From JAEVLT01 sp044598425 (lineage in GTDB: Bacteria > Bacillota > Bacilli > Bacillales > Cytobacillaceae): 64,000 nucleotides of DNA. Position 1 is the first letter of the stretch, and each line of letters begins with the position of its first letter. A program made the position numbers and the translations under genes. The DNA lies in assembly GCA_044598425.1 (NCBI GenBank), contig CP172536.1, positions 2,852,001-2,916,000 on the forward strand, written 5' to 3'. This document shows positions 56,997 to 64,000 of the stretch, piece after piece. Under the pieces are notes generated by a model. The model was given only the letters and a program-made list of their open reading frames with translations, ran no database searches and was not told the DNA's origin.

Positions 56997-57030
56997 AAAA
57001 AGGGATAGCTTGTTGGCTATCCCTTTTTTT
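56997..57030 (-). terminator. Terminator of the HAD-family gene (intron target)
   Basis: Minus strand: AAAAAAAGGGATAGCCAACA continuing AGCTATCCCTTTTT; stem GGGATAGC/GCTATCCC. The intron starts four bases after the T-run. Confidence 0.9.
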
Positions 57031-57079
57031 CGTAAGTTTGCTCTCATTCCATCTTTCGGAAAAATTTTCATAAGGAGGC

Positions 57080-58219
57080 TTAATCAATCGATTCAATCAG
57101 CTGTTTTACATCCAATACTGAATCAAAAATATAATCAGCATTGTGTTTTTCAAACTCGCTGCGGGCATCTTTGCCAGATAAACCGGTCAGAACGGCGGCA
57201 AACTGGCAGCCCATTTGCCTTGCAGCCAGCAAGTCAGCAAGCGAGTCGCCGACGATTAGGATTTCTTCGCCATTTTCCAGCGGCAGCGGCTCATTTAAAC
57301 ATGCAGCAGCACCGCGATTTTTACCGGCAAGCGCCAGCAAATACGTAAATGGATGCGGTTTTGATAGCGAAGTGCTTGTGCCTGTTTCTCTTTGCGCTCT
57401 TAGCACTTCGTCTGCTGTAACAATATGGTTGGTGTCAAAATATTGCAGCCAATCCAAATGCTCGAAAGGCTGGATTGTTTCCAGTTCCGGCCTGCCAGTG
57501 CCAATTCCAATCGAAATTCCTTTTTTGATAAAAAATTGAAAAAACTTAGCAATCTCCTGGGCTGGAGCCAATGTGGTTTCATTTGCCAAAAATCCTTGCT
57601 TGCCTAGCTGCACCGATGGACGTCCGGTTGATGAAAGAACATTTTCATCGCCGACATACCACTCCTGTGAAACATGTTCACATACAGACCAAAGCAATCC
57701 TTTTCCTTTAAAAATGGATGTCTCGATTTCCAACTTTTCTTTTGCCAAAACATCAAGATGGTTCATCAAACCTTGCTTCGTTTCAGTTGAGGCTTGAAAA
57801 TCAGTGATAAACCGGTCAAAATCCAGCTCTACATTGTATTTGTTCAGTACTTGCCCTACTTCCAGCAATGTCGAACGATCGATTTCCTGGGAAAGCCATT
57901 GCTCAATCCGCTCGCGCTCCATCTCTTTTATTTGCGATAAAAGATGAATCAATTGGTAGCTGAAAGTCAGATAAATCATATCCCAGTTCGCGTTCAAGCC
58001 GCGCGATTTTAAAAACTTTAAAACCTTGTCCTGCTTAAAAACTTTTGCACGAATTTCAGCAATCTCTGTCTCTGTATAGTCTGTTTTGTACTGCTCAGGC
58101 GACAGTGCAAGATAATTGCTGCTGATCAACATTTCCCAAACCGTTAACGCCGAAGCGTCAAAATAATGCTCTTCACTCAGAAGAACACCGTCCACATCAA
58201 ACAAAACCGTCTTAATCAT
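57080..58219 (-). CDS. HAD-superfamily hydrolase
   Basis: A 379-residue protein. DVDGVLLSEEHYFD at the N-terminus holds the nucleophile Asp of the HAD fold; a long cap of about 200 residues follows, and the C-terminal part has GIGTGRPELE (motif II region), SKPHPFTYLLAL (motif III Lys) and VGDSLADLLAARQMGC (motif IV). Length is greater than common phosphoglycolate phosphatases. Substrate unknown. The ATG follows GAGGAAGGTCGAG. Single gene. Confidence 0.85.
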   Translation of the reverse strand: MIKTVLFDVDGVLLSEEHYFDASALTVWEMLISSNYLALSPEQYKTDYTETEIAEIRAKVFKQDKVLKFLKSRGLNANWDMIYLTFSYQLIHLLSQIKEMERERIEQWLSQEIDRSTLLEVGQVLNKYNVELDFDRFITDFQASTETKQGLMNHLDVLAKEKLEIETSIFKGKGLLWSVCEHVSQEWYVGDENVLSSTGRPSVQLGKQGFLANETTLAPAQEIAKFFQFFIKKGISIGIGTGRPELETIQPFEHLDWLQYFDTNHIVTADEVLRAQRETGTSTSLSKPHPFTYLLALAGKNRGAAACLNEPLPLENGEEILIVGDSLADLLAARQMGCQFAAVLTGLSGKDARSEFEKHNADYIFDSVLDVKQLIESID

Positions 58220-58382
58220 CTCGACCTTCCTCTCATTCCCCTAGTTGCTTTTACGCTTTACCATAATGCAGTTATTACTTACTACTATAATTCAAAACAG
58301 AACAGATGAGAAGAGCAAATTGCTTTTTTAGTTTATATCGATAAATTTTGAACGAACAACGGACAGGAAGCAGATCAAAAAA

Positions 58383-58411
58383 AACGCCTGAATCCCCGAG
58401 ATTCAGACGTT
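58383..58411 (-). terminator. Terminator of the cell wall hydrolase gene
   Basis: Minus strand AACGTCTGAATCTCGGGGAT continuing TCAGGCGTTTTTTTT: stem CGTCTGAATC/GATTCAGGCG with a T-run. Confidence 0.85.
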
Positions 58412-58418
58412 GTTTTGT

Positions 58419-59018
58419 TTATTTTGCAAAACGATGATTGCCGATTGTCACTGTTACTTCACGGGAGAATACCCATTTACTTACAGCCGTTTTCGGATTA
58501 TAGAAAAATAAAGATCCGTTTCCTTGTCCTCTAAAAGCCAATGCTTCATTTACCGCTGCTCTTGAGGCCGCATCAGGCGCCTCGTTAATCGTACCATTTT
58601 GAACTGGGGTAAAAGCGTAATGACCGCCCGCTTTTTGATAGATTACTTCTCTCACCGTATTCGGAAAATCTGGACTTGCCACACGGTTTAAAACAACCGT
58701 TGCCACCGCAACTTTACCGGCATATGGCTCGCCTTTTGCCTCTGCATGAACAAGTTTTGCGATTAATTCTTTATCTGCAAAAGAAATCGTAGAATTTGGG
58801 ATTACGAGATTTTGACCGGCAATTAGCATATTATTCGTAGCAGTGTTGACCTTTTTTAATTCAAGAACAGACACGCCAAATTTGCTTGCGACCTTCCAAT
58901 ATGTCTCCCCAGATTTTACTTGATAGTTTGTTGCTGCTTCTGATTGAGTTGTTAATACTCCGACTGACATAGTTAACATTAACCCAGTAGCAATTACTAG
59001 TTTTTGAAGTTTCTTCAT
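58419..59018 (-). CDS. Secreted LysM / SleB-type cell wall hydrolase
   Basis: A 199-residue secreted protein: signal peptide (1-28, cleavage near SEA-A), one LysM (NYQVKSGETYWKVASKFGVS, 31-75) and a hydrolase_2 domain (85-199) with LVHAEAKGEPYAGKVAVATVVLNR (Glu as catalytic acid) and NGSLFFYNPKTA. Close in build to Bacillus SleB/CwlJ-like proteins such as YkvT. A role in germination or peptidoglycan turnover is likely; which one cannot be told, as no ypeB partner is next to it. Confidence 0.9.
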   Translation of the reverse strand: MKKLQKLVIATGLMLTMSVGVLTTQSEAATNYQVKSGETYWKVASKFGVSVLELKKVNTATNNMLIAGQNLVIPNSTISFADKELIAKLVHAEAKGEPYAGKVAVATVVLNRVASPDFPNTVREVIYQKAGGHYAFTPVQNGTINEAPDAASRAAVNEALAFRGQGNGSLFFYNPKTAVSKWVFSREVTVTIGNHRFAK

Positions 59019-59343
59019 GATAGCCTCCTAGTAGTTGTTTTCTTGTCTCTACTACAAGGCTACCAATTGTAACACTTCTTTTCATCGTCCAAAAAATGGA
59101 ATCTATAAAAGTCATATTGCTGTTATTGCTATTAAGCGATTTAGCTAGCATATGGAATGTTTGTCCATTTAATTTTTATTCCCAAAATTGTCTTTGATGG
59201 GTAAAATAAACCTATATTATTACATGATGTTACAATCCTGTATCATTGAAAATTTTTCAAAAAATTGTTTTTCTCTAACAATCCATTGTCTATGTATCAG
59301 TGATAAAATAGAAGAAAATGATGTTCAGATTGGAGGAGATTTC

Positions 59344-60366
59344 GTGCCCCGAATTTTTAAAAAAAGTTGGTTTCCTTATAGTATCATTGTCCTCTTGTTA
59401 CACATTCTTGGCCTTGGATTTTTATTGGTTAGCGCAAAAGAACACCCTCTCTTATTGGGTTTAGCTTTTGTCTCCTACACGCTTGGACTGCGGCATGCTT
59501 TCGATGCGGATCATATTGCTTCCATTGACAATACTGTGAGAAAGCTGGTGCAGCAACGGCAAAATCCTATCGGAGTAGGTTTCTTTTTTTCATTGGGGCA
59601 TTCTACTGTCGTCTTCCTTATGGCCATCCTGCTAGCCGTTTCTGTTCAATGGGCGCAAAAGGAATTGCCTCATTGGCAGGAAATGGGCAGTACGATCGGA
59701 ACCATCGTATCTGGAACATTCCTACTATTAATTGGCCTGTTAAACGCGGTTATTCTTATTGATTTGCGAAAAGTTTTTTTCAGCATGCGCGAAGGTACAT
59801 ACAACGAGGAGGAAGTCGAAGAGCTTTTGCTTAGCCGGGGCTTTCTTGCCCGCTTTACCGGATCTCTATTCCGATTTATCAATAAAAGCTGGCATGTATA
59901 CCCGCTTGGCTTCTTATTTGGACTGGGATTTGATACAGCCAGTGAAGTTGCATTGCTGGCCATTTCTGCAGGAGCGGCAAAAAACGCTTTACCGCTTGTT
60001 GGGATACTGTCCCTTCCGATTCTTTTTGCGGCAGGGATGAGCCTGATGGACACGGCAGATGGAATTTTTATGACAAATGCCTATAATTGGGCGTTTTCAA
60101 CTCCGCTAAGAAAAGTGTATTACAACTTGACGATCACAGCTTTATCAGTGGCCGCCGCTTTATTAATTGGAACAATCGAACTGGCTCAGGTTTTTTCGGA
60201 AAAAATGGGGTGGACGAACGGTTTTTGGCACTCTATTCAACAACTCGATATTAGCTGGCTAGGTTATTTGCTTGTTATTCTATTTGCGCTATCATGGGGA
60301 ATTTCCTTTGCCATCTGGAAAATATGCAAAATTGAGGAGCGCTGGGACCAGGCTGCGAAAATGTAA
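59344..60366 (+). CDS. NiCoT-family nickel/cobalt permease
   Basis: A 340-residue membrane protein with about eight helices. The signature RHAFDADHIASIDN (helix II), FSLGHSTVVFLMA, LGFDTASEVALLA and MSLMDTADG motifs of NiCoT/HoxN transporters are all present. The start is a GTG at 59344 behind GGAGGAGATTTC, 52 codons inside the longer frame. No urease or hydrogenase genes are in view, so the metal (Ni or Co) is not settled. I see no B12 riboswitch upstream. Confidence 0.9.
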   Translation: MPRIFKKSWFPYSIIVLLLHILGLGFLLVSAKEHPLLLGLAFVSYTLGLRHAFDADHIASIDNTVRKLVQQRQNPIGVGFFFSLGHSTVVFLMAILLAVSVQWAQKELPHWQEMGSTIGTIVSGTFLLLIGLLNAVILIDLRKVFFSMREGTYNEEEVEELLLSRGFLARFTGSLFRFINKSWHVYPLGFLFGLGFDTASEVALLAISAGAAKNALPLVGILSLPILFAAGMSLMDTADGIFMTNAYNWAFSTPLRKVYYNLTITALSVAAALLIGTIELAQVFSEKMGWTNGFWHSIQQLDISWLGYLLVILFALSWGISFAIWKICKIEERWDQAAKM

Positions 60367-60370
60367 AGGG

Positions 60371-60408
60371 GTAAAAGAGACTGTCACTCGGGCAGTCTCT
60401 TCTTTTAC
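60371..60408. terminator. Terminator between NiCoT and bdbC genes
   Basis: GTAAAAGAGACTG / CAGTCTCTTCTTTTAC stem; usable in both directions. Confidence 0.8.
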
Positions 60409-60412
60409 TCTA

Positions 60413-60814
60413 TTATTTCTTCCTGGCAAGAATGATCAAGCTCACGGTAATCATAGTAAACGCGACAAATGCCAACATTGGAATGGTAATCAATCCGAGC
60501 CAGTTCAAATAGTCTTTTGAACAAGGAATTCCTGCTTTGCACATTTCAAATTGCTGCAAATAGGGGATTTTCTGCAGAGCTGTATGATAGCCGGACAAGA
60601 TCATGCCAAAAATCGAAAGCGGGAGCGTATATAGATAAATTTTCCGATCATTTCGATAAAAGGCGATTCCTAAAATCACAGCGAGTGGATACATTAAAAT
60701 CCGCTGATACCAGCACAAAGTGCAGGGGATGAAATTCATAACCTCGCTAAAATATAAGCTACCAAGTGTAGCAATGAGGGCTGTCACCCATGAGAAGAGC
60801 AAAGGTCTATTCAT
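60413..60814 (-). CDS. bdbC: BdbC, quinone-linked disulfide oxidoreductase (DsbB-like)
   Basis: A 133-residue membrane protein with four helices and two extracellular Cys pairs: CTLC in NFIPCTLCWYQRILMYP and the pair in CKAGIPCSKDYLNW. It reoxidises BdbD and passes electrons to quinone. ATG at 60814 follows AAAGGAGAAAGGCA and overlaps the end of bdbD by 8 bp. Confidence 0.94.
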   Translation of the reverse strand: MNRPLLFSWVTALIATLGSLYFSEVMNFIPCTLCWYQRILMYPLAVILGIAFYRNDRKIYLYTLPLSIFGMILSGYHTALQKIPYLQQFEMCKAGIPCSKDYLNWLGLITIPMLAFVAFTMITVSLIILARKK

Positions 60815-61511
60815 TGCCTTTCTCCTTTGCTGCCTCATCTACCATTTTTTTTAGGTCATTAAAGGTTGGGCCGTCAAACAATTTCCCATTTACAAATAAA
60901 GTGGGCGTACCCGTAACGTTGAGCTTTTTCGCTAAATCCATATCCTTTTGAAAAGCCGCATCGGATTTTTTGGCGCGGAAATTGTCCACAACCTTTTTCA
61001 CATCTGAATCACTTGCGACTTCTTTTAACGTATCCGTTAGAAATTTTTCATCATAAACATCGATTTTTTCATATTTGCTGTCTGCCGGCTGTTTTTTATA
61101 TAAAAGGTCATGAAACTTCCAAAATGTCTTGTTTCCAAGCACTAAGTAGACAGACTCGGCATATTTAGCTGCCCGAATCGAATCAACATTAATAAACGCA
61201 TCATTTAAGAAATACAGCTTCGCTTTGCCGGTATCCACGAACTCTTGTTGAATAACCGGGATCACATTTTCTCCGAACTGTTTGCAATTAGGGCATTTAT
61301 AATCGCCAAACTCAATGATCGAAACCGGTGCCGTTTTGTCCCCTATGTACGGTTGTCCTGAATAATCAATTGCTTGCTTTTGCGTAGTTTTCGAATGGTT
61401 GCCTAGAAAAATAAAAGCGATCACTGCCACAGCAATGAGTCCGACGATCCAAAAGATAAATGGAGAAGATGAGGCTGCTTGTTTTTTCGTCGCCATTTTG
61501 TTTTTCGCCAT
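60807..61511 (-). CDS. bdbD: BdbD, membrane-anchored thiol-disulfide oxidoreductase (DsbA-like)
   Basis: A 234-residue protein with one N-terminal anchor (about 20-40) and an extracellular thioredoxin-type domain holding CPNC in EFGDYKCPNCKQF and the cis-Pro loop VTGTPTLFVNGKLF. Introduces disulfides into exported proteins together with BdbC; the pair is needed for competence and some lipoproteins in Bacillus. I use the ATG at 61511 behind GAGGTG. Confidence 0.94.
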   Translation of the reverse strand: MAKNKMATKKQAASSSPFIFWIVGLIAVAVIAFIFLGNHSKTTQKQAIDYSGQPYIGDKTAPVSIIEFGDYKCPNCKQFGENVIPVIQQEFVDTGKAKLYFLNDAFINVDSIRAAKYAESVYLVLGNKTFWKFHDLLYKKQPADSKYEKIDVYDEKFLTDTLKEVASDSDVKKVVDNFRAKKSDAAFQKDMDLAKKLNVTGTPTLFVNGKLFDGPTFNDLKKMVDEAAKEKGNE

Positions 61512-61524
61512 CAAAAGTACACCT

Positions 61525-62418
61525 CTATTTCTTTTTAATATAAGGATTCAAATGAATGAGTACTTCCTCAATATTAGTATACTTTTCCATAAGTGTAAAT
61601 TTAATTTCTGTGGCAATGTCGTGTCCTTCTTTTATGGTTTTATCGTGATTAATTGAAATTCGGACATCGACCATAATGTAATGGCCATGGTCGCGTGCGC
61701 GGATCCGGTCAATTCTTTTTACATCGGGAAATTCGGAAATCACTTGATTGAGATCGTTCAAGAGTTCGCCATCAATGTTTCGTTCAAGCAAAATATTGAA
61801 CGCTTCTGTTAATAATTCAATCGCGATTTTTAAAATCAAGACGGCGACAATGATACTGGCCAGTTTATCGCTGTATTGCAAGATAGGAATACTTGCGGCT
61901 GTACCGATATAGGAAAGAGCCACCCCAATTGCGGCTGTAAACGATGCGGCAATATCCGCCTTATGATCAATTGCAATCGCTTCAATCGCTTTGCTTTTAT
62001 ACTCCAGAGCTTTTTTTAAAGAATAGCGGTATAAAAATTGCTTCATTGCAAAAGACAAAATAGCGACGTAAAGGGTTAAAATGCTAGGTAATGAAAATGG
62101 TTGAAGAAGCCCTGAGATCCCTTCAAAGCCAAGATAAAAGGAAATAAGGATGAGAAGAACACCAACAATCGCCGATGACATAATTTCCGCTTTGCCATGT
62201 CCATACGGATGGTCATCGTCTGCCGGTTTATTGGATATTTTCACAATCAATAGGGCAATCACAGTGGCAAACACATCTGTTCCCGAGTGAATGCCATCAG
62301 CGAACACCGCGTCACTCTCACCAAACCAGCCAATGATGATTTTTCCAACAGCCAGCAACGCATTGCTCCATATACTGATCAATAAAACCATTTTCGATAC
62401 CGATTCTCTTTTTTGCAA
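61525..62418 (-). CDS. Cation diffusion facilitator (CDF) metal exporter
   Basis: About 297 residues: six membrane helices with metal-site motifs FADGIHSGTDVFAT and AIDHKADIAASF, DDDHPYGHGKAE in the loop, and a C-terminal cytoplasmic domain (about 215-297) with RARDHGHYIMVDVRI. The pattern fits the MamM/YdfM-like group (Zn, Fe or Mn). Start at TTG 62418, eight bases after GGAG; a GTG at 62427 is too close to that site. Lies 13 bp before bdbD, possibly one transcript. Confidence 0.9.
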   Translation of the reverse strand: MQKRESVSKMVLLISIWSNALLAVGKIIIGWFGESDAVFADGIHSGTDVFATVIALLIVKISNKPADDDHPYGHGKAEIMSSAIVGVLLILISFYLGFEGISGLLQPFSLPSILTLYVAILSFAMKQFLYRYSLKKALEYKSKAIEAIAIDHKADIAASFTAAIGVALSYIGTAASIPILQYSDKLASIIVAVLILKIAIELLTEAFNILLERNIDGELLNDLNQVISEFPDVKRIDRIRARDHGHYIMVDVRISINHDKTIKEGHDIATEIKFTLMEKYTNIEEVLIHLNPYIKKK

Positions 62419-62575
62419 ACCTACCACTCCAAAAGAAAAGCCTGACCTTTATGAAACTTTCGTTAAAATCGTATCAAAAAAAGAGCGGGTAAGTCTATAG
62501 AAACCTTGTTGCCTCTATATCGAATTGTTTAGTAAAGCCAAAAAGCTTTCACAGGAAAAAGTTGGATTACACCAG

Positions 62576-63337
62576 TTAGAACGCCATACAAAGGTAACTT
62601 AATGTCCCAAATTCATAGTTTCGATAAATGACAGCTGGTTTGCTTTGACCGCTTCCCATCGCAATAAAAAGCGGAACGAAGTGTTCCGGTCTTGGAACGG
62701 CCGCATTGGCATTTGGCGCTAATTTTTCATAACGAAAAAGGGCTTCGCGATTGTCTTTCTCCATATGCTCGATAAGCCAATCATCAAATTGAACTGCCCA
62801 TTCTTCGGGTTCCGTCTGCCCCCAGTTCACCATTTTCAAATTGTGCACCGTAACCCCGCTGCCAATCACAAGAATATTTTCTTGCCCCAAACCCCTAAGC
62901 GCTTCGCCCATTTCATATTGTTTTTCCGGGACAAGAAAAGGATTGACTGAGATTTGCACAACGGGAATGTCTGCGTTTGGATACATTCTCGATAGCAGCG
63001 TCCATGAACCATGATCCAAGCCTCTTTTTATGTCAAATTGAGCAGGAATTCCCGCTTTGGCAAATAAGTTTTGCACCCTGTCGGCAAGTTCCTTTGAGCC
63101 TTTTGCCGGATATTTCACTTGATATAACTCTTCGGGAAAACCGTAAAAATCGTAAATCGTTTCATAGGCCCCTTCAACTGCAGAAATCGTTACCTGTTTT
63201 TCTTCCCAGTGAGCGGTAAAAATAACAATTGCCTGCGGCCGCAATTTTCTGCCTAAGTTACTAAGGAAATCCGTATATTCCGTGTTTTCAATTGCCAGCA
63301 TTGGCGAGCCGTGCGCTAAAAATAAAGAGGGCATCAT
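62576..63337 (-). CDS. LigB-type extradiol dioxygenase (DODA family)
   Basis: A 253-residue class III extradiol ring-cleavage dioxygenase: LFLAHGSPMLAIENTEY, IVIFTAHWEE and GLDHGSWTLL contain the His residues that bind Fe(II) or Zn, and the C-terminal HFVPLFIAMG supplies another. It belongs with YgiD/4,5-DOPA dioxygenase proteins. Divergent from a YodB/CatR-like regulator 122 bp away, which suggests induction by catechols or quinones. No other aromatic degradation genes are near. Confidence 0.9.
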   Translation of the reverse strand: MMPSLFLAHGSPMLAIENTEYTDFLSNLGRKLRPQAIVIFTAHWEEKQVTISAVEGAYETIYDFYGFPEELYQVKYPAKGSKELADRVQNLFAKAGIPAQFDIKRGLDHGSWTLLSRMYPNADIPVVQISVNPFLVPEKQYEMGEALRGLGQENILVIGSGVTVHNLKMVNWGQTEPEEWAVQFDDWLIEHMEKDNREALFRYEKLAPNANAAVPRPEHFVPLFIAMGSGQSKPAVIYRNYEFGTLSYLCMAF

Positions 63338-63370
63338 GATTGTCGACCTTCCCTTCTGTTCGAAATTTAC

Positions 63371-63383
63371 TTACTTTATGTAA
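63371..63383. promoter_or_regulatory. Candidate operator between dioxygenase and HxlR-type regulator
   Basis: TTACTTTATGTAA, arms TTAC/GTAA, in the divergent promoter region; HxlR-family regulators of this type bind short AT-rich inverted repeats. Confidence 0.45.
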
Positions 63384-63430
63384 TTAACTATAATTTCGTA
63401 ATAAAAGTATGTCAAGTAATCATTTTGCGC

Positions 63431-63436
63431 TATAAT
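63431..63436 (+). promoter_or_regulatory. -10 box of the HxlR-type regulator gene
   Basis: Perfect TATAAT 23 bp before the GTG start; the -35 is poor (ATGTCA at 16 bp). Confidence 0.5.
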
Positions 63437-63459
63437 AAAAGCAACAGAGGTGATCGAAC

Positions 63460-63783
63460 GTGAACAGAAATTCGAGTTCATTATGCCCGAAATTTGAGAA
63501 AGCAATGAAAATTTTAAGCCAGCGCTGGTCCGGCCTCATCATTTACCAGCTTCTATCCGGTCCGCAGCGGTTTTGCACGATTGAAGCTTCTCTTCCAATC
63601 AGCGGCCGACTGCTGTCCGAAAGATTAAAGGATTTAGAGCGCGAGGGAATCGTAAAGCGGGAAGTATTTCCCGAAACACCGGTGCGGATTGAATACTCCC
63701 TCACCAACAAAGGCAAAGCCCTCGAATCCGCATTAAAGGAAATGGAAAAATGGGCACAGGAGTGGATTGAGGTGGAAAAGTAG
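63460..63783 (+). CDS. HxlR/YodB-family redox-sensing regulator
   Basis: A 107-residue MarR-like winged-helix regulator. It aligns well from memory with Bacillus YodB/CatR: LCPKFEKAMKILSQRWSGLI, LPISGRLLSERLKDLEREGI, VFPETPVRIEYSLT. The conserved N-terminal Cys (Cys9) that senses quinones and diamide is present; a second Cys is at about residue 44, and the C-terminal Cys pair region of YodB is absent. GTG start behind GAGGTG. Divergent from the dioxygenase it probably controls. Confidence 0.9.
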   Translation: MNRNSSSLCPKFEKAMKILSQRWSGLIIYQLLSGPQRFCTIEASLPISGRLLSERLKDLEREGIVKREVFPETPVRIEYSLTNKGKALESALKEMEKWAQEWIEVEK

Positions 63784-63807
63784 TAGATCTAATTTGAAAA
63801 GGAAAAA

Positions 63808-63850
63808 GGTGCCTGTCTCCTGCTGCTTTAAAGTAGCAAGGACAGGCACT
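63808..63850. terminator. Terminator/palindrome after the HxlR-type gene
   Basis: GTGCCTGTCTCCTGCTGCTT pairs with AAGTAGCAAGGACAGGCAC (17-bp interrupted stem). Shares the GTGCCTG arm with the palindrome at 24337-24364. The remaining 150 bp to the window end are AT-rich, with TATAAT near 63968 but no gene. Confidence 0.65.
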
Positions 63851-64000
63851 TACTAGGTAAAGTTTAACAGGATTCCTCCATTTTATTTAACCCTCACATT
63901 AAAATCCTATAGGAAAATCAGTGGAATTATTATCCATCCAAAGGGATTCTTATGAATATTTTATTCTATAATAGAGATAAATAAAAAAGATCAGATGTGT

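Overview
The window is a low-GC Firmicutes chromosome segment, most likely from the family Bacillaceae. The main evidence is an rRNA operon followed by 21 tRNA genes in the gene order I know from Bacillus subtilis trnB (Val-Thr-Lys-Leu-Gly-Leu-Arg-Pro-Ala-Met-Ile-Ser-fMet-Asp-Phe-His-Gly-Ile-Asn-Ser-Glu). Strong AGGAGG ribosome sites, sigma-A type promoters, CcpA-like sites, a T-box leader, CsoR and BdbCD agree with this. All calls come from reading the sequence; no database search was run.

Layout. 1-3432: glycogen genes glgB-glgC-glgD (minus strand, glgD cut by the window edge). 3445-4650: non-coding stretch with degenerate remnants and an interspersed repeat. 4651-12328: rrn operon (16S-23S-5S-21 tRNAs, minus strand) with tandem promoters. 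Four spacers of the tRNA cluster carry a decayed copy of the 5' part of the neighbouring tRNA joined to a 65-80 bp hairpin element; this is the most unusual structure in the window. 12337-18834: DMT exporter, MgtC-like protein, lone tRNA-Ala(GGC), folE with a cysteine-rich regulator, a lysozyme-like protein, a nitroreductase and a YdcF-like protein. 18912-27006: a LacI-controlled operon that joins a Ugp-type ABC importer to an inositol-monophosphatase-like enzyme, a glycerophosphodiesterase-like enzyme and an unknown protein. 27277-31196: gluconate kinase and permease with an RpiR-type regulator. 31528-34519: glnQHMP-type amino-acid importer. 34790-42000: a short-chain dehydrogenase with an in-frame CBS-domain remnant, a two-component system with a Met/His-rich small membrane protein, and the copper genes csoR-copZ and copA.

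42055-51729: an HD-GYP protein; an ACT-domain/UPF0210 gene pair behind a single-aptamer glycine riboswitch; an SRPBCC protein; an aminotransferase; a LacI regulator; and hom-thrC-thrB. 52019-55090: a T-box leader in front of a class V aminotransferase and serA (serine synthesis). 55109-56992: a class C group II intron placed just after the terminator of a HAD-family gene. 57080-63783: HAD protein, LysM/SleB-type cell wall hydrolase, nickel/cobalt permease, BdbC-BdbD thiol oxidation pair, CDF metal exporter, and a LigB-type dioxygenase divergent from a YodB/CatR-like redox regulator.

Many starts were moved downstream of the longest reading frame because a clear ribosome site sits in front of an internal ATG, GTG or TTG; this is stated in each entry.
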